In this document: one piece after another, positions 1 to 7,596 of the stretch
Numbering within the stretch: position 1 is the first letter of the stretch
Layout: each line of letters starts with the position of its first letter
Assembly: GCA_900542595.1 (NCBI GenBank)
Contig: UQOB01000023.1
Coordinates: 1 to 17,479 of the forward strand
DNA length: 17,479 bases
Direction: 5' to 3'
Source of the DNA: an uncultured Mollicutes bacterium
GTDB taxonomy: Bacteria > Bacillota_I > Bacilli_A > RFN20 > CAG-826
Program-made: the position numbers and the translations under genes
The notes under the pieces: generated by a model
Seen by the model: the letters and a program-made list of their open reading frames with translations, nothing else
Told to the model about the DNA's origin: nothing
The model's database searches: none

Positions 1-19
1 TCAAGAAAGGAAACTAAAA

Positions 20-1405
20 ATGAGAAAGATTTCATTAAATCAAACATTAGATAAAGCTTACTCTTATGCTGACAGTAATCTTGTTGAGCTTAAGAGCGCA
101 ATGATAGGGCTGTGTGCTGATATTGAAAGATACTTCAAAGTAGCCTTTGATATCAACCTTAATGAAGAAATTGATGATGAAGCATTCCGAAGAGTATTAT
201 ACGTCTTTCCAAGATTTGCTTCTCTTACGATAGAACAATTTAATAGATTTGTTATTCTCTTTGTAAATATCAGAGGAGTAAATGCTCATTTATATTTAGC
301 TAAGCCAATTTATCTTGATCATGATTTAAAACAATTTTTGATAAATAACATTGGCCCTTCATTTGTTGTAGAAGATGAAAAGAAATTAACAATTTACGGT
401 GCTATTCTTGTCTTATCTATGATGGCTCAGAAATACATGATTTGGCCATTCTGTACTTCCTTCTTTAGAGGAGAATTCTTTATTGAAATTGGAAAGTCAG
501 ATGAAATGTCTAGATTCCAGGTTGAGCAGCAAAAGAAACTAAATGAAATCTGTGGTAATGGTAAACCATTAACTCAAAACGCAGAGCCTATTTCTGGTGT
601 CGATGAAGCTTATATAAATGATGTTTTGAAAAAGTGTTTAACTTTAGTCTTCTTTGATTTAGAGAAAACTCTTGTCAATTACAAAGGGTGCAGTAATAAA
701 ACACCAGCTTTATCATCAATGCTTGAAAAGAATGGATCATTTAGTGAAGAGTTAATTTCTAAGATAGTAAAATTGAGAAACTGCTGGTTTCATGGCTCGT
801 TCATTGGAGACAAAATTGAATATGATGAAACTGAGTTTATCTTCACATTGGAATTTGCAGTAGAAATATTAAAAGAACTTGCTGCTGTTGCGAAAAAGAA
901 TATTGCATCGTTTGGATTAATCCTTAACGACATTAGTTATTTTGGACAAAATTTCTTTAATTATTATGTTTTGAGATTAGTAGAAGTCTCATTTAAAATT
1001 CTAGATAATAGACTATTAACTGAAGATAAACTTGAGAGCAGACTTGTTAATATGGACAAAGCTTTTGAAAGATTTATTAAAGTTGATGCAGAAACATTTG
1101 AGATGTTTAGTGAACTAATTAATCATGAAGAAATAAGATGGAATGTTGGTGCTTCTAAATTCTTGGATAAATGCCCTAGAAAGTTTAATTGTAGTAATTT
1201 AAAAATAGCAAAAATTCATTGTGACACAGGCTTTACAATTGGTGACTTCAAAACCGAAAGAACTGATATTGCATTAGCTCTTGTCGAAATGAGAGAAGAT
1301 TATAAAAACCTAGTAAATGGTATAGATTTACATGATTGCGAGTATAAAGTAATCAAAGAATGCTCAAAGTTTATAAGTGTTATTGAAATGAAGATTGGAG
1401 AATAA
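20..1405 (+). CDS. Hypothetical protein with two HEPN-like R-x4-H motifs
   Basis: The 461-aa reading frame starts at an ATG preceded by a purine-rich ribosome site (AAGAAAGGA, bases 3-11) and ends in TAA. I do not recognise the family as a whole. Two segments fit the R-x4-H signature of HEPN nucleases in a helical setting: IRGVNAH (Arg85, His90) and LRNCWFHG (Arg253, His258). The second has Asn directly after Arg, as in many HEPN active sites. The rest is predicted mostly helical, without signal peptide or membrane span, so the protein is probably cytoplasmic. HEPN proteins are known as metal-independent RNases in toxin-antitoxin, abortive-infection and Cas13 systems; a role of that kind here is inference. 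No partner antitoxin is visible downstream, where transposon debris begins, and the upstream neighbour is outside the window. Either motif could be chance. Coding is very AT-rich, like the lipoprotein gene that follows. Confidence 0.75.
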   Translation: MRKISLNQTLDKAYSYADSNLVELKSAMIGLCADIERYFKVAFDINLNEEIDDEAFRRVLYVFPRFASLTIEQFNRFVILFVNIRGVNAHLYLAKPIYLDHDLKQFLINNIGPSFVVEDEKKLTIYGAILVLSMMAQKYMIWPFCTSFFRGEFFIEIGKSDEMSRFQVEQQKKLNEICGNGKPLTQNAEPISGVDEAYINDVLKKCLTLVFFDLEKTLVNYKGCSNKTPALSSMLEKNGSFSEELISKIVKLRNCWFHGSFIGDKIEYDETEFIFTLEFAVEILKELAAVAKKNIASFGLILNDISYFGQNFFNYYVLRLVEVSFKILDNRLLTEDKLESRLVNMDKAFERFIKVDAETFEMFSELINHEEIRWNVGASKFLDKCPRKFNCSNLKIAKIHCDTGFTIGDFKTERTDIALALVEMREDYKNLVNGIDLHDCEYKVIKECSKFISVIEMKIGE

Positions 1406-1465
1406 AAACTGAAATTTCCCCCAAAATTTTGCCCAAATTGGGTAAGATGAAATGGAGGATTTTTT

Positions 1466-1567
1466 ATGAAGTTAACTCTAGAAGAAAAGCTGCGATTGGT
1501 GAAGCTACATATTTTTGATGGAGTGCCAATTCGTGAGATTCATGAAAAGCAAGGATATTATTTATGA
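1466..1567 (+). pseudogene. Transposase N-terminal remnant (IS3-like helix-turn-helix), 33 codons
   Basis: A strong Shine-Dalgarno site (GGAGG at 1454-1458) and an ATG open a 33-residue frame beginning MKLTLEEKLRLVKLH, with DGVPIREIHEKQGY after it. This resembles the first helix-turn-helix of IS3-family OrfA transposases, which is normally followed by a longer protein. Here it stops at once: its TGA overlaps the ATG of the lipoprotein gene in an ATGA junction. The AT-rich bases just upstream, with CCC/GGG runs at about 1418-1443, could be the insertion sequence terminus, but no matching right end was found. The family is uncertain; that it is a transposon fragment is fairly likely. The remnant supplies the ribosome site of the following gene and may couple its translation. 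Confidence 0.6.
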
Positions 1568-3810
1568 AAAAGAAAACTTCAATTTTACTTAAAAGTATTT
1601 TATTATTCGGCTTACCTGTTACATTTCTATCGTCTTGTGGGACAAATGAAATAGATGGAGAATTACATACTATTTCTTTTTATGATGAATCAACTTTAGT
1701 TGGAAAAATTGAAACTAAAGGATATGAGACAATCGATCTACCTTCAGCACCAAATAAAGAAAATTATGATTTTAATGGTTGGTTTTTAGATAAGAATATT
1801 TGGAGCGAAGAATTGACTAGAGATTATTTTTTAAATAAACCTCTTTTAGAAGACCTTGATTGCTATGCTTTTTATGAAAAGAAAAGTGAACCTGTCGTTG
1901 AAAAATATACCATTTCTTTTTATGTTGATAATGAAATTTTTTCAACAATCGAAACAAGTGGAAAAGAAATTTTAACTTTACCTAATGCTCCACAAAAAGA
2001 AAACTATAGTTTTAAGGGTTGGTATTTTGATAATGAAAGTTTTGAAAATGAGCTAACTGCAGATTTTTATCAAAATACCGCTTTAGAAAGCGATGTTAAT
2101 GTTTATGCTTATTATGAACTTGTCAATGAAGAGCCAAAAGAATTTAAAGTTTCTTTTGATAGCAATGGCGGTTCAAAAGTTGAAGATGTTGTTACCTCAA
2201 TTATTGAAAGTGAACCATATACAACAAGAGATGGCTACACTTTCCTTGGTTGGTATTCAGAAGAAAGTTTCATAAACAAGGTTACTTTTCCTTATGAAGT
2301 AACAAAAGATCAAACTTTATATGCTAAGTGGGAAGAAAATATTCCTGCATCAATAAGCTTTAACGTTAATGAAGAAGGAGTTTTAACTAGTGTTGAAGGA
2401 ATTAGTGAAATTAATAATGAAGTAGTAATTCCTTCAAGGGTAAATGATATTGATGTGATAGAAATTGGCGATAATGTTTTTGCTGATAATTTATTTATCA
2501 AAAAACTTGTTATACCAGAAAGTGTAAAAAGTCTTGGTAATAAAATGTGTTATGGCGCAAAAAATCTTGAAGAAGTAGTTTTGCCAAATAATATAACCGT
2601 AATTCCTGATTATGCCTTCGAAAACTGTTCTTCTTTAACAAACATTAATATTCCTACCTCACTTGTACAAATAAGAGCAAACGCTTTTTCTCAAACTGCT
2701 TTAAAAGAGTTTATTGCACCTGAATCTTTAAAAGAAATATGGCTTTATGCTTTTAAAGATGCAAAAGAATTAACTAATGTTGAACTTAAAAATGTCACTG
2801 AAATAGGAGACATGGTTTTTGAGAATTGCGAAAAACTCGAATCTATTGTTATCCCCGAAACACTTGAAGAAATTGGTGCAAGTGTCTTTGGTGGCTGCTC
2901 CTCTCTTCAAGATATTGATTTACCTAATAAACCTCTTGCGCTTGATCATAATACTTTTTATGGTTCTGCTTATTATGAAGATAAAAGTAATTGGGAAAAT
3001 GGAGTTTTATATGTAGACAATTATCTTTTAGCTATCAATAGTGACTTTTTGAATTTAAGCGAATACGAAGTTAAAGAAGGGACAATTGCCATTGCTATTA
3101 ACGCTTTTTTAAATAATGCACAAAATTTAACTAAAATTACTCTTCCTGAAGGTTTAAAACTAATTGGGGACAAAGCTTTCTCTGGTTTATATAATTTAGA
3201 GTCAATTAATATTCCTTCTTCGGTTGATACAATTGGCTATAATGCTTTTGCGTCAACTGGAATTTATAAAAATAGTACAAATTGGAGCGATAATGGACTT
3301 TATATTGATGGCTGGTTAGTTAATGTTCAAAATACAAAAATTAGTGAATTTGAAGTGAAAGAAGGGACAATTGGTGTTTCTAATGGTAGTGATGTTAGCT
3401 TTATCCCATCAAGAGCTAGAAAAATAACAAAACTTACTCTTCCTTCAACTTTAAGATATATTGGTAAAAATAGTTTCAAGCAACTTACTTTGATAAAAGA
3501 AATTTCTTTAGGGGGTTCTTTGGAGTTTATTAAAGAAGGTGCTTTTGCTGTATGTTCTAGTTTAGAAAAAGTAAATTTAGATGAATGTACAAATTTAGCA
3601 TTAATTGGTGATCAAGCTTTTAGCCAAGCAAAGATAAGCGAGATTACAATTCCAGAAAGTGTTTTAGAAATGGGCGAACTTGTTTTCAATCAAAATCGCG
3701 CCAATTTAATAGTGCATTGTATGGTAAGTGAAAAACCAGCTAGTTGGGATAGTAATTGGGATTTCACATATAACGAGCAATATAAGATTACGGTTGAGTG
3801 GAAAAAATAG
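1564..3810 (+). CDS. Surface lipoprotein with InlB B-repeats and BspA-like leucine-rich repeats
   Basis: The 748-aa product has a lipoprotein signal: MKKK, a hydrophobic stretch and the lipobox LSSC with Cys25 as the lipidated residue. Three InlB B-type (Listeria-Bacteroides) beta-grasp repeats follow at about residues 33-105, 113-186 and 193-256, each ending in a GW(F/Y)-x(n)-(Y)A-type motif; the third is the canonical form (FDSNGG...GYTFLGWYS...LYAKW). Residues about 260-735 are BspA-like leucine-rich repeats of the LRR_5 type (e.g. NINIPTSLVQIRANAFSQTA), interrupted by two related inserts containing NGVLYVDNYLL and NGLYIDGWLV. Such proteins are anchored outside the membrane and bind host or microbial surfaces; the ligand here is unknown. 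The start has an AAGGA site at 1551-1555 that lies inside the transposase remnant, and the start overlaps the remnant's stop. The gene is very AT-rich. Confidence 0.88.
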   Translation: MKKKTSILLKSILLFGLPVTFLSSCGTNEIDGELHTISFYDESTLVGKIETKGYETIDLPSAPNKENYDFNGWFLDKNIWSEELTRDYFLNKPLLEDLDCYAFYEKKSEPVVEKYTISFYVDNEIFSTIETSGKEILTLPNAPQKENYSFKGWYFDNESFENELTADFYQNTALESDVNVYAYYELVNEEPKEFKVSFDSNGGSKVEDVVTSIIESEPYTTRDGYTFLGWYSEESFINKVTFPYEVTKDQTLYAKWEENIPASISFNVNEEGVLTSVEGISEINNEVVIPSRVNDIDVIEIGDNVFADNLFIKKLVIPESVKSLGNKMCYGAKNLEEVVLPNNITVIPDYAFENCSSLTNINIPTSLVQIRANAFSQTALKEFIAPESLKEIWLYAFKDAKELTNVELKNVTEIGDMVFENCEKLESIVIPETLEEIGASVFGGCSSLQDIDLPNKPLALDHNTFYGSAYYEDKSNWENGVLYVDNYLLAINSDFLNLSEYEVKEGTIAIAINAFLNNAQNLTKITLPEGLKLIGDKAFSGLYNLESINIPSSVDTIGYNAFASTGIYKNSTNWSDNGLYIDGWLVNVQNTKISEFEVKEGTIGVSNGSDVSFIPSRARKITKLTLPSTLRYIGKNSFKQLTLIKEISLGGSLEFIKEGAFAVCSSLEKVNLDECTNLALIGDQAFSQAKISEITIPESVLEMGELVFNQNRANLIVHCMVSEKPASWDSNWDFTYNEQYKITVEWKK

Positions 3811-3821
3811 AAAAAGGTAAA

Positions 3822-3845
3822 TTTAAAGGTTAAGTCCTTTTTAAA
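3822..3845 (+). terminator. Possible weak terminator after the LRR lipoprotein gene
   Basis: AAAGG (3825-3829) and CCTTT (3836-3840) can pair around a six-base loop, extended by flanking A/T bases, and are followed by a short T-run. The stem is short and A/T-rich, so this is only a candidate. A second small hairpin (TGAAAA/TTTTCA) lies just downstream at about 3847-3862. Confidence 0.3.
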
Positions 3846-4164
3846 ATGAAAAGTCCTTTTCACGATTGTTTTCATTCTTTTGTTTTGACTAAAATTGGCA
3901 AAAAAGGACATGAAATTGGAAATAAAAAGAATAATATTCTAAAATGAATAAGAAGTTTTAGTTTTAATGTCCGTTTTTTCTAGAGAATTTAGTAAAATTT
4001 CAATTTTAAATGTTCTGTCCGAAGTCTCTACAGCAACCCATTAAGTCTATTTCTTCGTTAACCTAACTTCCTCTTAACTTATTTTTTAAGCCTTTTAAGT
4101 GCGAGGATTTTTTTGTTAGAAATTAATGAGAATATCGTTATTGGTGAGCTCCAATTAAATATAG
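3846..4164. other. Non-coding AT-rich stretch with an imperfect inverted repeat
   Basis: I see no credible gene here. The main structure is an imperfect inverted repeat: left arm 3887-3911 and right arm 3967-3993, with the best match between AAAAAAGGACAT and ATGTCCGTTTTTT, and a weaker outer match (ACTAAAAT against AATTTAGT). A smaller inverted repeat, CTAAAA/TTTTAG, lies between the arms at 3939-3961. The motif AGTCCTTTT also occurs twice just upstream (about 3833 and 3852). This may be a small degenerate transposon end or MITE-like relic; no clear target duplication was seen. Confidence 0.45.
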
Positions 4165-4213
4165 TGTTAATCACGGATATAAAATGTGCATAAATCACGG
4201 CGAAAAATGTACA
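4165..4213 (+). mobile_element. Left end of an IS21-family element, with internal repeats
   Basis: The stretch begins with TGT, as IS21-family termini usually do, and contains two related subterminal repeats: 4170-4190 and 4194-4213, each reading ATCACGG, a short A/T spacer and AAAATGT(G/A)CA, about 24 bases apart. Multiple terminal repeats of this kind are transposase-binding sites in IS21 elements. A ribosome site and an IstA-like start follow directly. The right end and the istB gene are absent, so this is a relic. Confidence 0.6.
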
Positions 4214-4242
4214 CTTCTTTAGTTGATACTAAAGGAGTTTAT

Positions 4243-4341
4243 ATGAAAGAGGATTTATGGATGAGTATAAGAAGTGATAGATTAAAAGGATTAAGCTATG
4301 TTTCAATAGCCAAAAAATATTCTCTTGATAGGCGACGGTAA
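4243..4341 (+). pseudogene. Broken IS21-family transposase (istA) N-terminus
   Basis: A good ribosome site (AAAGGAG, 4231-4237) precedes an ATG and 32 codons beginning MKEDLWMSIRSDRLKG, with LSYVSIAKKYSLDRR after it. This is the resolvase-like helix-turn-helix at the start of IstA transposases, which in intact copies continues RTVKKY. Here the frame ends at TAA right after DRRR. One missing base near 4335 explains it: inserting an A after CGA restores codons reading T-V-K-K-Y. A further downstream piece in another frame (LPKSKEK) also fits a decayed IstA. The element is inactive. It sits between the lipoprotein gene and the GH3 gene and roughly marks a change in base composition. Confidence 0.65.
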
Positions 4342-4378
4342 AAAAGTATTGTTTATCTAACTTTGCCTAAAAGCAAGG

Positions 4379-4407
4379 AAAAAAAGGGATATTTTTCACT
4401 TCCTTTT
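4379..4407 (-). terminator. Possible terminator of the GH3 gene
   Basis: Read on the minus strand just after the GH3 stop, AAAAGG pairs with CCTTTT around a loop of about 14 bases, and the descending arm runs into seven T residues. The stem is short and the loop large, so confidence is low. Confidence 0.3.
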
Positions 4408-4413
4408 ATACTT

Positions 4414-6855
4414 TCATTCCTTTTTACCAAGTTTAAGGGTGACTTTAGTAATTCTAGAAGCGCAGTAGGCGATTTCTTCTTTTGTAAGTTTCCCTTCTTT
4501 TAAAGCGGTTAAAAGATTCTTCGCTTCGTTTTCGCCTCCCGTCATGATGATATCATTCCCAGCTTTAATGCTTTCATACCCAAGGGCTTGCGCCGGAGCC
4601 ACGCTTCCCCAGTCAGTCATAACGAAGCCCCCAAAACCCCATTCATCACGGAGAATTTTGGTGACTAAATCATAAGAACTATTAGTGTATACTCCGTTGA
4701 TTTTGTTGTAAGAGGTCATCACGCAGTCGCTATGTCCTTCTTTAATTGCGATTTTAAAACCTTTTAGATAAATTTCGCGGAGCGCTCTTTCTTTGACGAG
4801 GGAATCGCTTTTCATCCGGTTATCTTCTTGGTTATTGCAGGCAAAATGTTTAAAGGTTACGGTGTGGTGGTTACTGCTCGCGACGCCACGGCTGATAGCC
4901 GCCGCCATTTTTCCGCTTAAAAGCGGATCTTCCGAGAAGTATTCAAAGTTTCTTCCACATAAAGGGAACCGCATGATGTTCATTCCGGGGGCAAGCCAGA
5001 TATCGATAGCAAAAGCATCCATTTCTCGGCTCACAGCGCGGCCAATATCTTCAAGCAAACTTTGGTCAAAGGTTTGGGCGAGAAGAATTCCCACCGGGAA
5101 AGCGGTGGCGTATTGGTAATGTTTTTTCTTAAGTGAAAGCCGTCTAAGATTAAGTTTTATCGCATAGTATCGGCTCGCTAAAGCCAGTTTTTCACTAGTC
5201 ATAAAACCTTTAGCCTTATTTTTTCCGTCACTTCGGAATTCTGGTATTAATCTCAACCCAGCTGGCCCATCGGCCATCGCTAAAATTGGTATTCCATATT
5301 TAGTTGAAGGATAGGGGTTTGTTTTTCCGGCGCAACCCGGGGGGACGCGCGGAGCTTCGTTATCATTGAAGCCCTCCAGTCCACTAACAAGGTGAGCGAG
5401 TTCATCATCGTTCATTTTTAAAACGAGCGGACTAATTTCTTCTTTTTTACCATAGCTATGTGTAATCGTTTTTATGCTTTCTGGCTTAAGAATAACAATT
5501 TCCCCTTCATAACTTACGGGGTCAATGGAAGGAGATTCTAATTCCTTAAAATCCTTATGCAAAGGACAAATAGGGGTCGAAATTTCGGTTACGATATCGG
5601 TTTCAACTTTAATACCCAGAATAGGAGTGGGCGACAAACTGGATTCCCCGAGCGAAACGAGGTACAAACCTTTTTCTAAAATGTAAGAAGAAGTTTTTGT
5701 ATCGTAATAGCCCCAATCTTGTAAATCGAAGGCTAAAGTAATGGTTGTTTCTTCATTTGGCGAAAGCTCTTTGGTTCTAGCGAAGCTCGTTAAAGCTTTC
5801 ACTTCTCGTTTCGCTTTTCCGCGCGGGAAGTGAAGATAAGCTTGCAAAATTTCTGCCCCATCCTTTTCCCCGACATTTTTCACTTTAGCTTGAATTTCAA
5901 CCGTACTACCCTTTAAAGCCGCTTTTCCTACAAAATTAAATTTTGTATAAGAAAGGCCAAAGCCAAAAGGATAACGAGCGCGCGCTTTAAAGGCATCAAT
6001 GTAACGGTAACCGACATAAATTCCTTCTTTATATTCTTCGTAATCGGTTTGTCCGCCGAGAGAAGAAAAAGAAGTGCTCAAAGGATGGTCTTTTAAATTT
6101 TCATACCAAGTAGCGGATAGTTTTCCGGAAAAATTCTTTTTTCCGGTGAGTAATTGGGCTAAAGCGTTCCCACCTTCTTCCCCGGCTTGGGCCATAAAAA
6201 CGACAGCTTTAAGGGGAAGAGAAGAAAGAAATGAAAGGTCACAAGAAGCGCCGGCATTAATGACGAGAATGCTATTTTGATAATGTTTAGCGATAAAAGC
6301 GATATTATCTTTTTCAACTTCAGTTAAGAAATAATCGCCTTCTTTAAAGAACCGGTCTCGACCTTCCCCAGCTTGCCGGGTTACGACATAAATTGCGGTA
6401 TTGGTTTGAGTTTCTTTAAAATCTTGTTCATCGATTTTTCGCCCAACCGGGAAGCCTTCTTTGATAGGATCAACCGCCCAATAACAAGCGTTTTCATCAC
6501 GAAGAGATTGTTTTTTAATCGCCTCTTTGCATTGGGCGATAAACTGTTTCCGTGCAATTTTCCGATACTGTTCATAGTCATTTAACCATCGGGTAGAGGT
6601 GATTTCGTAACCTAAGGAAATAAAAGCATCATAAATAGAAACGTTATCCCGGTTATTTACTTCCCCTGAACCGGTGCCACCTTTGGTAGCGTGCTTAGCG
6701 CCCGCTCCAAAAAGAGCGATTCGTCTCTCTTTTAGCGGTAAACAATCATCCTTATTTTCAAGTAAAACGATGCCCTCTATGGCCGCTTTAAGGGCGAGTT
6801 TGCGGTTGTCCTGTTCGAGTTTCGTAACGGAAGGACTAAGATATCCTTTAATCAT
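4414..6855 (-). CDS. Glycoside hydrolase family 3 with reversed domain order (beta-glucosidase-like)
   Basis: The 813-aa protein has all GH3 parts in swapped order. The alpha/beta sandwich that is usually C-terminal comes first (about 25-255), then a fibronectin-III-like domain (about 300-405), a linker, and last the TIM barrel that is usually N-terminal (about 480-805). Visible catalytic features are the nucleophile Asp748 in VMTDWGS, substrate-binding KH (669-670) and GRNFEYFSEDP (634-644) in the barrel, and a candidate acid/base Glu164 in QAGEGRDR of the sandwich. GH3 enzymes remove terminal sugars, commonly beta-glucose or beta-xylose, from oligosaccharides; the exact substrate cannot be read here. 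No signal peptide is present, so it probably acts in the cytoplasm on imported sugars. Reversed-order GH3 enzymes are known from rumen bacteria such as Butyrivibrio and Ruminococcus. The gene stands alone. No Shine-Dalgarno sequence precedes the ATG, and an in-frame TAA 24 bases upstream rules out a longer start. Confidence 0.93.
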   Translation of the reverse strand: MIKGYLSPSVTKLEQDNRKLALKAAIEGIVLLENKDDCLPLKERRIALFGAGAKHATKGGTGSGEVNNRDNVSIYDAFISLGYEITSTRWLNDYEQYRKIARKQFIAQCKEAIKKQSLRDENACYWAVDPIKEGFPVGRKIDEQDFKETQTNTAIYVVTRQAGEGRDRFFKEGDYFLTEVEKDNIAFIAKHYQNSILVINAGASCDLSFLSSLPLKAVVFMAQAGEEGGNALAQLLTGKKNFSGKLSATWYENLKDHPLSTSFSSLGGQTDYEEYKEGIYVGYRYIDAFKARARYPFGFGLSYTKFNFVGKAALKGSTVEIQAKVKNVGEKDGAEILQAYLHFPRGKAKREVKALTSFARTKELSPNEETTITLAFDLQDWGYYDTKTSSYILEKGLYLVSLGESSLSPTPILGIKVETDIVTEISTPICPLHKDFKELESPSIDPVSYEGEIVILKPESIKTITHSYGKKEEISPLVLKMNDDELAHLVSGLEGFNDNEAPRVPPGCAGKTNPYPSTKYGIPILAMADGPAGLRLIPEFRSDGKNKAKGFMTSEKLALASRYYAIKLNLRRLSLKKKHYQYATAFPVGILLAQTFDQSLLEDIGRAVSREMDAFAIDIWLAPGMNIMRFPLCGRNFEYFSEDPLLSGKMAAAISRGVASSNHHTVTFKHFACNNQEDNRMKSDSLVKERALREIYLKGFKIAIKEGHSDCVMTSYNKINGVYTNSSYDLVTKILRDEWGFGGFVMTDWGSVAPAQALGYESIKAGNDIIMTGGENEAKNLLTALKEGKLTKEEIAYCASRITKVTLKLGKKE

Positions 6856-6861
6856 AGTAAC

Positions 6862-6892
6862 TATAATTAAGCATATCTTTTAGGCTTTGCAA
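6862..6892 (-). promoter_or_regulatory. Candidate promoter of the GH3 gene, close to the start codon
   Basis: On the minus strand TTGCAA (6887-6892) is followed after 17 bases by TAATTA (6864-6869); an alternative -10, TATAGT, overlaps it further down at 6860-6865. From either, transcription would begin within a few bases of the ATG at 6855, which also lacks a ribosome site. A leaderless or nearly leaderless message is possible. The hexamers match the consensus only partly. Confidence 0.35.
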
Positions 6893-6924
6893 GATAGATT
6901 TTTCGAGTTTTTTCGGCTTTTTTG

Positions 6925-7587
6925 TCACCTGCGATTTTCAAATTTATGAACTTGCACTTTTTCCCCGAGGACGATTAATTTATCGTCTTTTTGGAATACA
7001 TAGGAAGGGTCGATTTTGATATTTATTTCGTGACCCGATTTAATCGCGATAATATTGAGCCCATACTTAGAACGGATATCGCTTTCGCTTAAAGGGTGCC
7101 CGATGTAACGCGCAGGAAGATTGACCTCCGTTATTTCAATTTCTTCATTCAAACTTATAAAATCGAGAATGTTATTTGTGAGAATTCTTCTCGTTAATTT
7201 ATCGACGCTATCGATATAGGGGTAGATTACTTCCGCTCCTAGTTTTTCTAAGACTTTCCCGAGTTCTTCGGTGTTGCTCATCACGATGACTTTTTCTACG
7301 CCGAGATTTAAAGCGTTTAATGTCGCAAGCACTGCCGTATCCATATGTTCCCCGATACAGACGACGATGATTGAACATTCTTTAAAGCCCATATCTTCGA
7401 GTGTTTCAGTCGATAAATCTTCCGAAACAAAGCTATAACGGCAAAACTGCATGGCCTTTTGCACTTTATTTTCGTCTTTATCGACGCAGACGATAGCCTT
7501 TCCGCTTTTAGCGAGGCTCTGCGCGAGGTGCATCCCGAATTTTCCGAGCCCGATGATGCCGATGGCCCCTTTGGTACTTTTACGCAT
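6925..7587 (-). CDS. ktrA: Potassium uptake regulatory subunit (KtrA/TrkA-type RCK protein)
   Basis: The 220-aa protein is a full-length cytosolic RCK gating subunit. An N-terminal Rossmann fold carries the nucleotide-binding GLGKFG motif (residues 13-18) and an acidic VDKD at the end of strand 2, about residues 7-130. An RCK_C domain follows (about 135-215, including GHPLSESDIR and DDKLIVLGE). In Ktr systems an octameric ring of this protein binds ATP/ADP and opens or closes the membrane subunit. It follows the ktrB-like gene with a nine-base gap, and its AGGAGA ribosome site overlaps the ktrB TAG stop, so the two are almost certainly one translationally linked operon. KtrA versus TrkA naming rests on its single-RCK size and pairing with a KtrB-like partner. 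Confidence 0.9.
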   Translation of the reverse strand: MRKSTKGAIGIIGLGKFGMHLAQSLAKSGKAIVCVDKDENKVQKAMQFCRYSFVSEDLSTETLEDMGFKECSIIVVCIGEHMDTAVLATLNALNLGVEKVIVMSNTEELGKVLEKLGAEVIYPYIDSVDKLTRRILTNNILDFISLNEEIEITEVNLPARYIGHPLSESDIRSKYGLNIIAIKSGHEINIKIDPSYVFQKDDKLIVLGEKVQVHKFENRR

Positions 7588-7596
7588 ATTTTTCTC

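Noticed and set aside
4370..4382. TTGC/GCAA hairpin downstream of the IS21 relic as a terminator
   Set aside because: It is followed by A residues on the plus strand and has no T-run on the minus strand.
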